Notes: generated by a model not told the origin, from the letters alone. A stretch of 45,936 nucleotides of DNA from Pseudomonadota bacterium (GCA_021848825.1 JAJZTQ010000004.1:1-45936); one strand, 5' to 3'. Positions 1-8,584 are shown, counted from the stretch's first letter. Numbers and translations: made by a program.

Positions 1-123
1 GGCAGCCTGATCGCAAAGGGCGTCGACCCCAGGAGCGCATGCCTCGTGGCCCTGGTCCGCCCGATCACCGACGATCCGGACATGCGGGACGCGCTCGATG
101 CTGCGGTGACCACTTTCTTCTGA
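1..123 (+). CDS. cbbQ: CbbQ-type AAA+ RuBisCO activase, C-terminal 40 residues (gene enters from the left)
   Basis: The reading frame is open from base 1 to a TGA at 121-123. It encodes a tail (GSLIAKGVDPRSACLVAL, then VRPITDDPDMRDAL) that aligns closely with the end of the complete CbbQ at 5504-6307 (LIENGIAPNEACEMAL, then VNPITDDADIRDTL). CbbQ is the hexameric AAA+ motor of the CbbQO RuBisCO activase. The cbbO at 135 starts 11 nt downstream, so the two form a Q-O pair. Only the C-terminal helical part is visible; the Walker motifs lie outside the window. Because cbbM has its own QO pair further on, this pair probably belongs to a form I (cbbLS) operon upstream. That is an inference, since cbbLS is not in view. 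Confidence 0.85.
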   Translation, partial: GSLIAKGVDPRSACLVALVRPITDDPDMRDALDAAVTTFF

Positions 124-134
124 GCCGAACAATC

Positions 135-2474
135 GTGAGCGTCAATCTGGACGATTACGCGGAGCTCGTCGACGAGTTGAGCCCCGAGTCGCAGGAAGTC
201 TTGCGATCGAGCTGGCTTGATGCGACAAAAATCTATTCCCCCCGCGGGCTGGACAACTACATCAAGGGTGCCGCCGCGTTGAGAGGACTGGGCCGCGGCT
301 GCAACCTGGTCGTCGCCTGGCTGGAGAATGCCCCGCAGGTTGCCAAGGAAGTCGGGGAAGATGTCGTCGGCGACCTCGCCACCACTGCCCTGAAGCTCGC
401 ATCGAAAACTTCGGGCGCAGTGATCGAAATGATGCTCGCCACGGCCCCCACTGCCGCCAACAGGCTGGGGGATGCGGCGCTTTTCCAGAAATACCTGCAG
501 TTCCTGAACACGCTCCTTGCCCAGGCCCCCAGAGGGGTGAGGCCGATGCTGGAGAAGCTCGATGTGCTCTTCTCGCAGCTCACATTAGGGGGGCTGAGGC
601 GCTGGGCAACATGGGGAGCGCATGCCCACAGGACGAATTACGAGGAACAGATCAGGTATTTCGGGCTCGAATCCAAGGAATCCCTGGCTGTATTGCAGAA
701 GGAAAGGAAGGGAACCCTTTTCATCGACGTCCAGCGCAGGATCAACATGTATCTGAGGGCGCTCTGGGCGCGGGACTTCTTCATGAAGCCCACCTCGGGA
801 GACTTCGAAAGCCGCGAAGGCTACAAGCCATACGTCGAGGATTACTTCATCAATCTTCCCGATGCCTATGACGATTTCGAGGGAATGCCCGGGCTTGAAG
901 TGTACCGCGCAGCAGCGGCGCATGCAGCGGCCCATATCGTCTATACCAGAGAGCCTATTTCAGCCGAAGCCCTGAACAGCTGGCAGATGGCGGTGATCTC
1001 GGTGATAGAGGATGCAAGGGTGGAGACGCTTGCAATCAGGAAATTTCCGGGACTCCGACAGCTCTGGGCGAAGATGCATCTTGCAAGCCCCGATCTCTGC
1101 ACCAGTGCAGGAGACTATCTCAACCGGCTGGCGCGCGCCCTGCTGGATGAGGACTACCGGGATGATGATCCCTGGATAGGGCAGGCGCGGGCCTTGTTCA
1201 AATCGGCTGAAAATTTCGAAAGGAACGAGATCTCCTGGGACATAGGGGTAACGCTCGCCCATTCCTTCCTGGATAAGAAAATTCCATTCAATCTTCGCAC
1301 GGACGTGCTCTCCGCGCCATACCGCGACGACAACCGCTATTTCTGGGCTTTCGAGGAATTCGATTTCGACAAGGCCGCTGCTGCAGGGTATGAATCCGTC
1401 AAGCAGGTCAGGAAGTACGTCAACGTCATGGAAATGGCGAATGAAATCGATGTCGAGACGGCCGGGGATGATGCCGAAGAGATCTGGGTACTTTCCACCG
1501 AGCTTTATCCTTACGAGAACATAGGGGAAGAGAGCGGGGGAAAATCCTTCAACGAGACGGAAGGAAAGGAGCCTGTTTCCGAACCTTATCATTATTCGGA
1601 GTGGGATTACCAGATCCAGCTCGAGCGGCCGTCCTGGGCGACTGTTCTGGAGAAGCGCGCGAAATCGGGGGATCTTCAAGTCATCGAGGACATTGCCTCC
1701 CGCAACAGGCGCATCATTTCGAAAATGAAATTCATCCTCGATGCGATGCAGCCTCAGGGCGTCCAGCGGATCAGGAAGCTCGAGGATGGGGATGAAATCG
1801 ACATAAATGCCGCGATCCGCGCCCAGATAGACATCAGGATGGGATTGCAGCCCGATCCCAGGATCATGATGCGATCCGTGAGAAAGACGAGGGATATCTC
1901 CGTTCTCGTGCTGCTAGACCTTTCCGAATCGACCAATGACAAGGTTCACGGGCAGGAGAAGACCGTCCTCGAGCTCACCCGCGAAGCCTGCGTATTGCTT
2001 TCCGATGCGATTTCGAAGGTTGGCGATCCTTTCGCCATTCACGGCTTCTGCTCGGATGGGCGGCACAATGTCGAATACTTCAGATTCAAGGATTTCGGAG
2101 AGGCTTACGACGAGAAGCCGAAGGCGAAGATTGCAGGAATGACGGGAAAGCTCTCGACGAGAATGGGGGCTGCAATCCGTCATGCATCCCATCACCTGAA
2201 GCTGCAGAGATCTTCCAAGAAGCTCTTGATGGTGATCACGGACGGCGAGCCCGCCGATGTCGATGTCAGGGATCCCCAGTACCTGCGCTATGACACGAAA
2301 AAGGCAGTGGAAGAAGCGGGAAGAGACGGCATCGTCACCTACTGCATGAGCCTCGATCCCAGGGCCGACCAGTATGTCTCCAGGATATTCGGGGCGAGAA
2401 ACTACATGGTCGTCGACCAGGTCGAGCGCCTCCCTGAAAAACTCCCGCTATTGTATGCAGGATTGACGCGATGA
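135..2474 (+). CDS. cbbO: CbbO RuBisCO activation protein with C-terminal VWA domain (first copy)
   Basis: CbbO is the adaptor of the CbbQO activase. Its VWA domain contacts RuBisCO while CbbQ hexamers supply ATP-driven remodelling that releases inhibitory sugar phosphates. The protein has about 779 residues from GTG 135. The frame continues upstream to an ATG at 39, but that stretch overlaps cbbQ out of frame and is arginine/proline-rich nonsense, so I reject it. The C-terminal VWA domain carries a complete MIDAS: DLSES at 595-599, Thr675 in LSTRMGAAIRHA, and Asp703 in ITDGEPAD. The large N-terminal region matches the second CbbO (6307-8523) along its length, for example ALWARDFF versus GMWEREAS and VSVIEDARVETLA versus AEIFEDSRVEYLA. 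It follows cbbQ by 11 nt. The last 12 codons are duplicated downstream (see the repeat). Confidence 0.9.
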   Translation: MSVNLDDYAELVDELSPESQEVLRSSWLDATKIYSPRGLDNYIKGAAALRGLGRGCNLVVAWLENAPQVAKEVGEDVVGDLATTALKLASKTSGAVIEMMLATAPTAANRLGDAALFQKYLQFLNTLLAQAPRGVRPMLEKLDVLFSQLTLGGLRRWATWGAHAHRTNYEEQIRYFGLESKESLAVLQKERKGTLFIDVQRRINMYLRALWARDFFMKPTSGDFESREGYKPYVEDYFINLPDAYDDFEGMPGLEVYRAAAAHAAAHIVYTREPISAEALNSWQMAVISVIEDARVETLAIRKFPGLRQLWAKMHLASPDLCTSAGDYLNRLARALLDEDYRDDDPWIGQARALFKSAENFERNEISWDIGVTLAHSFLDKKIPFNLRTDVLSAPYRDDNRYFWAFEEFDFDKAAAAGYESVKQVRKYVNVMEMANEIDVETAGDDAEEIWVLSTELYPYENIGEESGGKSFNETEGKEPVSEPYHYSEWDYQIQLERPSWATVLEKRAKSGDLQVIEDIASRNRRIISKMKFILDAMQPQGVQRIRKLEDGDEIDINAAIRAQIDIRMGLQPDPRIMMRSVRKTRDISVLVLLDLSESTNDKVHGQEKTVLELTREACVLLSDAISKVGDPFAIHGFCSDGRHNVEYFRFKDFGEAYDEKPKAKIAGMTGKLSTRMGAAIRHASHHLKLQRSSKKLLMVITDGEPADVDVRDPQYLRYDTKKAVEEAGRDGIVTYCMSLDPRADQYVSRIFGARNYMVVDQVERLPEKLPLLYAGLTR

Positions 2475-2664
2475 GACTTCGGATGGCTACCCCTTGGGCC
2501 ACCAGCCCTCAAATGGGAGTTTTCGGCGCAGGGTAACTTCGCTACGCGAAGTTGAGCGAAGCGGCCGGAACCAAAAACTCCCGTTGCTTTATGCCGGTTT
2601 GACGCGATGAGACTTCGGATGGCTACCCCTTGCGCCACCGGCCCTCAATTGGGAGTTTTCGGCG
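2439..2664 (+). repeat. Two diverged 90-bp direct copies of the cbbO 3' end and trailer
   Basis: Copy 1 (2439-2528) holds the last 11 sense codons and stop of cbbO plus 54 bp of trailer. Copy 2 (2575-2664) repeats all of it 136 bp further on. Both encode KLPLLYAGLTR and then TGA. Four of the eleven codons differ between copies, and every difference is synonymous (CTA/TTG, TTG/CTT, GCA/GCC, GGA/GGT). The trailers are nearly identical. Each copy begins with AAAACTCCC or a close variant and ends with GGGAGTTTT, so it is bounded by a 9-bp inverted repeat. Copy 2 has no start codon and cannot be translated as a gene. I read it as the 3' end of a diverged cbbO allele left by recombination, but an assembly artefact is possible. 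Confidence 0.85.
2535..2553. repeat. Perfect 8-bp stem hairpin between the two cbbO-end copies
   Basis: AACTTCGC (2535-2542), loop TAC, GCGAAGTT (2546-2553). It sits in the 46-bp spacer separating the two 90-bp direct copies. No T-tract follows on either strand, so a simple intrinsic terminator is unlikely. It could be a REP-like palindrome or mark the join between the two copies. Confidence 0.6.
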
Positions 2665-2749
2665 GAGGCCGATATCGCATTGAACGCAAGGAAACGTTAT
2701 ACTCGTCCTGCCGAGGATAGCTGGAGCAGAGATTACAGGATGGATCAGA

Positions 2750-3046
2750 ATGACTAACGTTTATTGCGGTTATCATCAGGACAAGCATGGACTGACCCAG
2801 CTTGGCAAAATCGTGCTCGATGGCTGGCTTTTCGGCTTCATTCCCGAGTCGGAAGACTGTGCCGGCTGGGACCTGGGCCGCATGCAGCTCCTCATGGATC
2901 GGTGCGAAAAGGAATGGGACAAGTACGGCAATCTTCCCAGCCGACTTCCGCCTGAACTGCAGGAGCGCCATATCGAGATTTACAGAAACGCGATGGCCCA
3001 GGCGAAAACAAGAGGCTGGGATCCCGAGCTGAATGATGACGATTAA
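2750..3046 (+). CDS. Small unknown protein in the cbb locus (98 aa)
   Basis: I do not recognise this family. The protein is soluble and acidic, with aromatic-rich blocks (NVYCGYHQDKHG, LDGWLFGFIPE, CAGWDLGRMQLLMDRCEKEW) and two cysteines in the middle. No signal peptide or membrane segment is seen. ATG 2750 is preceded by a weak AGGA-type site in ACAGGATGGATCAGA. Normal amino-acid composition, a defined end and its placement between cbbO and cbbR make it a credible gene rather than a shadow. Its stop shares the palindrome TTAA (3043-3046) with the convergent stop of cbbR, so the coding regions overlap by 4 nt. A role tied to RuBisCO expression or assembly is suggested only by position. Confidence 0.7.
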   Translation: MTNVYCGYHQDKHGLTQLGKIVLDGWLFGFIPESEDCAGWDLGRMQLLMDRCEKEWDKYGNLPSRLPPELQERHIEIYRNAMAQAKTRGWDPELNDDD

Positions 3047-3948
3047 ATCACCTCGACGCGCGCGATGCGCGCCGCTTCGTTCAGCACGAAAAGGGCAAAT
3101 GCCTGAGCCGCAGCGCTGAGCCGCTTGCCCTGCCGCTGAACCAGATACCACTGGCGCAAAAGCGGAAAGCCCTGCACGTCCAGGATCCGCAGATCCCTTT
3201 TTGCGAGCTCTCCATGGAGCGATACGACGCCCACCCCGAGACCCGCCTCCACGGCCTGCTTGATCGCCTCGTTCTTGTTCATCTCCATGGCGACTTCGAG
3301 CGTCAGGTCATTTTCTTCGAAATATTTCTGCACCGCGGTTCGGGTTCCTGAGCCCGGTTCGCGCCCGACGAACGGTTCCTCTGCCAGACGCTGCAGCGGT
3401 ATGTCTTTCATGCCCGCCAAAGGATGGGACAATGCGGCGATCACCACAAGAGGGTTTTCCAGGAAGGCGCGCGCCTGAAGGTCATGACCATCGGGCGGCC
3501 GACCCATCAGCGCCAGGTCTATGCTGTTTTCGGCGAGATGCCGCAACAGCGTCTCCCTGTTCACCGCATTCAGGCTCACGCGCACATCCGGGTGGATCTG
3601 CCTGAATGCAGCGATCAGTCTCGCCCCAAGGTAGCTTGCCGAGCTCACGACAGAAACCGTCAGCGTTCCGCCCTTCAAGCCCTGCAGCTCGCCCAGGGCA
3701 TGTTCCAGGTTAGCCAGTTCACGGTTCACGGCGCGGCTCGTCTCGAGCGCCTCTCTTCCCGCCTCCGTGAGGTGGATTTTCTTTCCGATCTGCTCGAAAA
3801 GAGGCAAGCCGAGAGATTCTTCCAGCTGCTTGATCTGCATGGATACGGCAGGTTGGGTGAGATGAAGCGCTTCGCTTGCACGCGAAAAGCTCCCGCAGCG
3901 GGCAACGGCTTCAAGGATGTCGAGTTGTCTGAGCGTCAGTCTTGGCAT
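3043..3948 (-). CDS. cbbR: CbbR, LysR-type regulator of the RuBisCO operon
   Basis: The product has 301 residues, the usual LysR length. The N-terminal winged HTH occupies about residues 1-60 (LTLRQLDILEAVARCGSFSRASEALHLTQPAVSMQIKQLEE, shown in part), followed by a LysR substrate-binding domain with typical segments such as GREPGSGTR and AVEAGLGVGVVS. It is transcribed divergently from cbbM across a 114-bp AT-rich gap, the classic CbbR arrangement. CbbR activates Calvin-cycle operons in response to metabolites such as RuBP, phosphoenolpyruvate or NADPH. No Shine-Dalgarno is evident before the start. The convergent small gene ends in the same TTAA. Confidence 0.93.
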   Translation of the reverse strand: MPRLTLRQLDILEAVARCGSFSRASEALHLTQPAVSMQIKQLEESLGLPLFEQIGKKIHLTEAGREALETSRAVNRELANLEHALGELQGLKGGTLTVSVVSSASYLGARLIAAFRQIHPDVRVSLNAVNRETLLRHLAENSIDLALMGRPPDGHDLQARAFLENPLVVIAALSHPLAGMKDIPLQRLAEEPFVGREPGSGTRTAVQKYFEENDLTLEVAMEMNKNEAIKQAVEAGLGVGVVSLHGELAKRDLRILDVQGFPLLRQWYLVQRQGKRLSAAAQAFALFVLNEAARIARVEVI

Positions 3949-4062
3949 AAATATTTGTTTGGTATTTTATCAGAAAATGTGAATATTATTTATGATATTG
4001 CTGGCGTATAGTCCACCTCCTAGCAGGGTTATTTATCCACATTGACATCAAGGAGAAGGGAT
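3949..4062. promoter_or_regulatory. cbbR-cbbM divergent control region
   Basis: The gap is strikingly AT-rich compared with its flanks. A -10-like TATAGT at 4007-4012 has no good -35, as expected for a LysR-activated promoter. TATCA at 3968-3972 and TGATA at 3993-3997 form a short interrupted palindrome upstream of it, and there are several T-N11-A matches. A strong ribosome site, AAGGAG, ends at 4055 ahead of cbbM. Assignment as the CbbR operator rests mainly on the divergent layout; exact operator bases are not resolved. Confidence 0.5.
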
Positions 4063-5442
4063 ATGGACCAATCCAGTCGTTACGCCAACCTGGATCTCGA
4101 GGAAGAAGATCTCATCAAGGGCGGCAGGCACATTCTCGTTGCCTACACAATGAAGCCCAAGGCCGGCCACGGCTATCTCGAAGCAGCCGCGCATTTCGCA
4201 GCGGAATCTTCGACCGGAACGAACGTCGAAGTCTCCACCACCGACGAATTCACCAAAGGCGTCGACGCGCTCGTCTATCACATCGACGAAGCGACCGAAG
4301 ACATGCGGATTGCCTACCCTATCGAGCTTTTCGACAGAAACATCACGGACGGCCGCATGATGCTGGTTTCCTTCCTGACCCTTACCATCGGCAACAATCA
4401 GGGAATGGGCGATATCGAGCATGCCAAGATGATCGATTTCTATATGCCCGAGCGGGCCATCCAGCTCTTCGACGGGCCCGCCAAGGACATCTCCGACCTC
4501 TGGAGAATTCTCGGCCGCCCTGTTAATGACGGCGGCTATATCGCCGGGACCATCATCAAGCCGAAGCTCGGTCTGCGTCCCGAACCTTTTGCCCATGCTG
4601 CCTACCAGTTCTGGCTGGGCGGGGATTTCATCAAGAATGACGAGCCCCAGGGCAACCAGGTTTTCGCGCCGATGAAAAAGGTCATTCCCCTTGTCGCCGA
4701 CGCGATGAAGCGCGCTCAGGACGAAACGGGAGAGGCCAAGCTCTTTTCGGCAAACATAACGGCAGACGACCATTTCGAAATGTGCGCCAGGGCGGATTTC
4801 ATTCTCGAAACCTTCGGATCCGATGCGGACAAGGTCGCGTTCCTCGTCGACGGCTATGTCGGCGGCCCCGGCATGGTCACCACGGCAAGGCGCCAGTATC
4901 CCAACCAGTATCTGCATTACCATCGCGCAGGTCACGGCGCAGTGACCTCGCCTTCGGCAAAACGGGGCTATACCGCATTCGTTCTGGCGAAGATGTCTCG
5001 TCTGCAGGGCGCATCGGGCATCCATGTCGGCACCATGGGTTACGGCAAGATGGAAGGCGATGCCGATGACAAGATCATCGCCTACATGATCGAGCGCGAC
5101 GAGTGCCAGGGCCCGGTCTACTTCCAGAAATGGTACGGCATGAAGCCGACCACCCCTATCATTTCCGGCGGCATGAACGCACTCAGGCTCCCCGGATTCT
5201 TCGAGAACCTCGGCCACGGCAATGTCATCAATACGGCAGGGGGCGGCTCCTACGGCCACATCGACAGCCCGGCTGCAGGGGCGAAGTCCCTCAGGCAATC
5301 CTACGAATGCTGGAAGGCCGGCGTCGACCCGATCGAGTGGGCGAAGGAGCACAGGGAATTCGCCAGAGCATTCGAGTCTTTCCCGAACGACGCGGACAAG
5401 CTTTATCCCGGCTGGCGCCAGAAACTCGGCGTTCACAAGTAA
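4063..5442 (+). CDS. cbbM: Form II RuBisCO large subunit, CbbM
   Basis: The enzyme carboxylates ribulose-1,5-bisphosphate to give two 3-phosphoglycerates; form II works as a dimer or oligomer of large subunits without a small subunit. At 459 residues, its numbering falls exactly on the Rhodospirillum rubrum enzyme. Glu48, Asn111, catalytic Lys166 (TIIKPKLG), carbamylated Lys191 with Asp193 and Glu194 ([10 protein letters not shown]), His287 (HYHRAGHG), His321, loop-6 Lys329 ([11 protein letters not shown]) and Ser368 (ISGGMNALR) are all present. I chose ATG 4063 over the upstream in-frame ATG 4042 because AAGGAG lies 8-13 nt ahead of it and the family begins [10 protein letters not shown]. 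It is followed by a terminator hairpin and then cbbQO. Confidence 0.98.
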   Translation: MDQSSRYANLDLEEEDLIKGGRHILVAYTMKPKAGHGYLEAAAHFAAESSTGTNVEVSTTDEFTKGVDALVYHIDEATEDMRIAYPIELFDRNITDGRMMLVSFLTLTIGNNQGMGDIEHAKMIDFYMPERAIQLFDGPAKDISDLWRILGRPVNDGGYIAGTIIKPKLGLRPEPFAHAAYQFWLGGDFIKNDEPQGNQVFAPMKKVIPLVADAMKRAQDETGEAKLFSANITADDHFEMCARADFILETFGSDADKVAFLVDGYVGGPGMVTTARRQYPNQYLHYHRAGHGAVTSPSAKRGYTAFVLAKMSRLQGASGIHVGTMGYGKMEGDADDKIIAYMIERDECQGPVYFQKWYGMKPTTPIISGGMNALRLPGFFENLGHGNVINTAGGGSYGHIDSPAAGAKSLRQSYECWKAGVDPIEWAKEHREFARAFESFPNDADKLYPGWRQKLGVHK

Positions 5443-5462
5443 GATCGGCAACGGAAAATCCG

Positions 5463-5490
5463 AGCCCCTGCTTGCAGGGGCTTTTTGTTT
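5463..5490 (+). terminator. Rho-independent terminator/attenuator between cbbM and cbbQ
   Basis: AGCCCCTG (5463-5470), loop CTTG, CAGGGGCT (5475-5482), then TTTTTGTTT: a perfect 8-bp GC-rich stem with a T-tract. It lies 21 nt past the cbbM stop and 14 nt ahead of cbbQ. Because cbbQO has little room for a separate promoter, this probably lets through a fraction of transcripts, so that RuBisCO is made in excess over its activase. The attenuation role is an inference. Confidence 0.88.
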
Positions 5491-5503
5491 GAAGGGAAGT
5501 GAA

Positions 5504-6307
5504 ATGGTCGACGTCGATCAGTACAGGATAAAAGAGGAACCTTATTATCAGCCGCAGAAAAGGGAAATCGCCCTTTTCGAGGCGGCCTACGAATCGAGGA
5601 TGCCCGTCATGCTCAAAGGGCCCACAGGGTGCGGTAAATCCAGGTTCGTCGAGCACATGGCATGGAAGGTCGGAAAACCGCTCGTCACGGTGGCCTGCAA
5701 CGAGGACATGACCGCATCCGATCTCGTCGGCCGCTTCCTGCTCGATGCCGGGGGAACGAGGTGGCAGGATGGCCCATTGACGCTCGCGGCCAGGATGGGC
5801 GCGATATGCTATCTAGACGAGATCGTGGAGGCCCGGCAGGATACCACCGTCGTCATCCATCCCCTCACCGACTACAGGAGGACACTACCGCTGGACAAGA
5901 AAGGGGAACTCATCCATGCCCATCCCGACTTCCAGCTGGTGATTTCATATAATCCGGGCTACCAGTCCCTGTTGAAGGATCTGAAGCAGTCCACGAAGCA
6001 GCGCTTCTCCGCGATGGAATTCGACTATGCCGAACCGATGGTCGAAGCCGGAATCGTCGCGAAGGAAACAGGAACGGATAGGGACATCGCCGAAAAGCTG
6101 GTCAAGGTTGCGCATGTTTCTCGGAACCTCAAGGGGCACGGCCTGGAAGAAGGCATATCGACGCGGCTTCTGGTGCATGCCGCGACGCTGATCGAGAACG
6201 GGATAGCGCCAAATGAGGCCTGCGAAATGGCGCTCGTGAATCCCATCACGGACGATGCCGACATCAGGGACACGCTCAATCACGCCATCGCTTCCGTTTT
6301 CGGCTGA
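5504..6307 (+). CDS. cbbQ: CbbQ AAA+ RuBisCO activase motor (form II-associated)
   Basis: This is a MoxR-family AAA+ ATPase of 267 residues. It has Walker A GPTGCGKS at 39-46, Walker B ICYLDE at 101-106, a sensor Asn150 (SYNPGYQS), a likely arginine finger Arg167 (STKQRF), and a C-terminal helical domain ending in NPITDDADIRD. Together with CbbO it forms the ring that removes tight-binding inhibitors from RuBisCO at the cost of ATP. ATG 5504 is preferred to the upstream in-frame region, which only reads through the cbbM end and the terminator. The gene lies 61 nt after cbbM and its stop overlaps the cbbO start (TGATG). Confidence 0.95.
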   Translation: MVDVDQYRIKEEPYYQPQKREIALFEAAYESRMPVMLKGPTGCGKSRFVEHMAWKVGKPLVTVACNEDMTASDLVGRFLLDAGGTRWQDGPLTLAARMGAICYLDEIVEARQDTTVVIHPLTDYRRTLPLDKKGELIHAHPDFQLVISYNPGYQSLLKDLKQSTKQRFSAMEFDYAEPMVEAGIVAKETGTDRDIAEKLVKVAHVSRNLKGHGLEEGISTRLLVHAATLIENGIAPNEACEMALVNPITDDADIRDTLNHAIASVFG

Positions 6308-8523
6308 TGAACGAGATCAAGTGCGGCTTCCCGCGCGTCATCCAGGTTTTCGGGGATTGCCTGGAAAGGGCATCGAGCCTGCTTTCCGCTTCGGGCGTGA
6401 AAGCCTATGTCGAAGGCGCGCAGACGATCTGCAAAATGGGGCGGGGGGAGGAGCCAGTGCTCGCTTACCTGGAGGAAATGCCCCTGACTGCGTCGATTCT
6501 CGGGGAGGAGATCATACCCAAGATCGTGGAATTCGTCAGGAGTCTCTCCAGGACCCCGAATGGCCGCGCAATCGCCCCATTTCTTGAGAGCATGATATCG
6601 GTTGCGAAAGCGCTAGAATCTCGCGGGCTTTTCCTCGAATACATGGCGCTCGTGAAGGAAACCATGAAGAGGACGACGCCCAGGGTCCACGGCATCGATG
6701 CGATGTATCCGAGCGCATGCCTTGCAGAATTCCTCTCCAGCGTCCCCAGGCTTTTTCGGGAGCTCTCCCTGGCCGGGGTCAGGAACTGGGTGGAATCCGG
6801 CATCGCGGGTCACGCCCATGACCCCGATTCGCAGAAAAGCTACTTCCTGCTCCAGTCTGCGGACAGCCTCGCGATACTGCAGCGGGAGCGCCACGGCACC
6901 CTTTTTTTCGACAACGAGAAAAAGCTCGATCATTATCTCAGGGGAATGTGGGAGCGGGAGGCATCATTCATTCCCTATTCGAAAGCCTATGACATATTGA
7001 GAAAACCCGTTCCCTATCATGACGATCTGGGCATCCATCTTCCCGATGTCTACGACGATCTTCCGGAAGTCAGGGGAATAGACCGGTACAGGGCGCTGCT
7101 CGCCCATCTTTGCGCCCATCTGAAATGGACAAGCCCGGTCATCGCCGACAACCTGAGCCCTTTTCAGCGCATCGCTGCTGAAATATTCGAGGATTCCCGC
7201 GTGGAATATCTCGCGATGAAACAATATCCGGGTCTCTCGAAGATCTGGAAGAAGCTCCATCCCGTTCCGAAGGAGGGGGCCTGCCCCGAAGGCTGGTCGG
7301 AAATACGCCACAGGCTTTTCACGCTGTCCCGCGCCATGCTCGACCCTGATCATGGCTACAGGAATCAGGCGATACTGAAGCATTCCGCGAAGTTTCTGGA
7401 AGTCATGAAGAATGGCCCTTCGTCCACGGAAGAGATGGTGAATCTGGGGGTGCAATTCATCGCTGAAACCCGGGTCAGGAGCGACCTTTCTGCAAAAATA
7501 TTTTTCGACGACACGGAGGTCGAGTATCGCGACGACAACAGGCTGATGTGGCGCTTCATCGAGGAAGGGGACGAGGAGGAATACGACCGGAAACCCGACC
7601 GCCGTCATGAATCGGGCGAAATGGAAAGGCTTCCTCCCAGGCTTTACCCGGAATGGGACAATTCCCGCGGGCACTACCTTCCGGACTGGGTGAGCGTTTA
7701 CGAACATCTCCACCCGAAAGGAAGTCCATCGAAAATAGACAATCTCCTTTCAAGGCACAGGGCGCTCGCAAAAAGGCTGGAAAAGCTCATAGATCTGCTG
7801 AAGCCGCAGAACAGGGTGAGAATCCGCTACCAGGAAGAAGGCGCCGAGCTCGACATCGATGTGGCGATAAGATCGCTGATCGATCTCAGGAGCGGGGCAT
7901 GGCCTGATTCCCGGATCAACATGAATCACAGGCACGACGGCCGGAGCATCGCGGTTTCCCTGCTTCTGGATCTCTCGGCTTCCCTTGCGGATATCCCCGC
8001 AGGCGGAACGAGGACGAAGCTCGAAATCAGTCAGGAGGCGGTTTCGCTTCTGGCCTGGGCAGTCGAAAAAATAGGCGATCCCCTGGCGATAGGCGGATTC
8101 CATTCGGACACGCGGCATGAAGTGCGCTATTTCCATTTCAAGGGCTACGGGGAGCATTGGGGAGAGCAGGTGAAGGGCCGCCTTGCCGCCATGGAAGCGG
8201 GTTTTTCGACAAGGATGGGTGCGGCATTGCGCCATGCCGGCCATTATCTTTCCCATCAGCAGGCCGACAAGAAGCTTCTCCTCGTCCTGACGGACGGCGA
8301 ACCATCCGACGTCGACGTACAGGACCCGAAATTTCTTACGGCCGATGCCAGGATGGCCGTCAGGGAGCTCGGCGCGAAAGGAATTTACGCCTATTGCATC
8401 AGCCTGGACAAAAAGGCTGACGAATATGTTTCGGACATATTCGGAAGCCATTACGCGGTCATCGACAATGTGGAAAGCCTCCCGGACAGGCTGCCCAGCC
8501 TCTTCATGACCCTGACGAAGTGA
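6307..8523 (+). CDS. cbbO: CbbO RuBisCO activation protein with VWA domain (form II-associated)
   Basis: The product has 738 residues and is a paralogue of the CbbO at 135-2474. The MIDAS is intact in the C-terminal VWA domain: DLSAS at 555-559, Thr635 (FSTRMGAALRHAG) and Asp663 (LTDGEPSD). The N-terminal helical region contains conserved stretches such as LPDVYDDLPEVRGIDRYRA and EIFEDSRVEYLAMKQYPGL (parts shown). Its ATG overlaps the cbbQ stop by 1 nt, implying translational coupling and a fixed Q:O ratio. Established work on chemoautotrophs distinguishes Q1O1 pairs (acting on form I) from Q2O2 pairs (acting on form II); position next to cbbM places this one in the second group. Confidence 0.95.
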   Translation: MNEIKCGFPRVIQVFGDCLERASSLLSASGVKAYVEGAQTICKMGRGEEPVLAYLEEMPLTASILGEEIIPKIVEFVRSLSRTPNGRAIAPFLESMISVAKALESRGLFLEYMALVKETMKRTTPRVHGIDAMYPSACLAEFLSSVPRLFRELSLAGVRNWVESGIAGHAHDPDSQKSYFLLQSADSLAILQRERHGTLFFDNEKKLDHYLRGMWEREASFIPYSKAYDILRKPVPYHDDLGIHLPDVYDDLPEVRGIDRYRALLAHLCAHLKWTSPVIADNLSPFQRIAAEIFEDSRVEYLAMKQYPGLSKIWKKLHPVPKEGACPEGWSEIRHRLFTLSRAMLDPDHGYRNQAILKHSAKFLEVMKNGPSSTEEMVNLGVQFIAETRVRSDLSAKIFFDDTEVEYRDDNRLMWRFIEEGDEEEYDRKPDRRHESGEMERLPPRLYPEWDNSRGHYLPDWVSVYEHLHPKGSPSKIDNLLSRHRALAKRLEKLIDLLKPQNRVRIRYQEEGAELDIDVAIRSLIDLRSGAWPDSRINMNHRHDGRSIAVSLLLDLSASLADIPAGGTRTKLEISQEAVSLLAWAVEKIGDPLAIGGFHSDTRHEVRYFHFKGYGEHWGEQVKGRLAAMEAGFSTRMGAALRHAGHYLSHQQADKKLLLVLTDGEPSDVDVQDPKFLTADARMAVRELGAKGIYAYCISLDKKADEYVSDIFGSHYAVIDNVESLPDRLPSLFMTLTK

Positions 8524-8584
8524 TGGAGGCGCGCGCGGAAAACCTGTAAAATTGCTCGACTAAAGAAAACAAACAGGAGAAGCA

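Noticed and set aside
39-134. In-frame N-terminal extension of cbbO from ATG 39
   Set aside because: It overlaps the true cbbQ frame, is rich in Arg, Pro and Gly, and has no counterpart in the second CbbO.
2680-2703. TTGAAC and TATACT as a promoter for the 98-aa gene
   Set aside because: The spacer is only 12 nt; TATACT alone may be a -10, but no -35 lies at 16-18 nt.
4048-5451. 467-aa open frame antisense to cbbM
   Set aside because: It mirrors the cbbM codons exactly and resembles no protein family; cbbM residues are fully conserved on the other strand.
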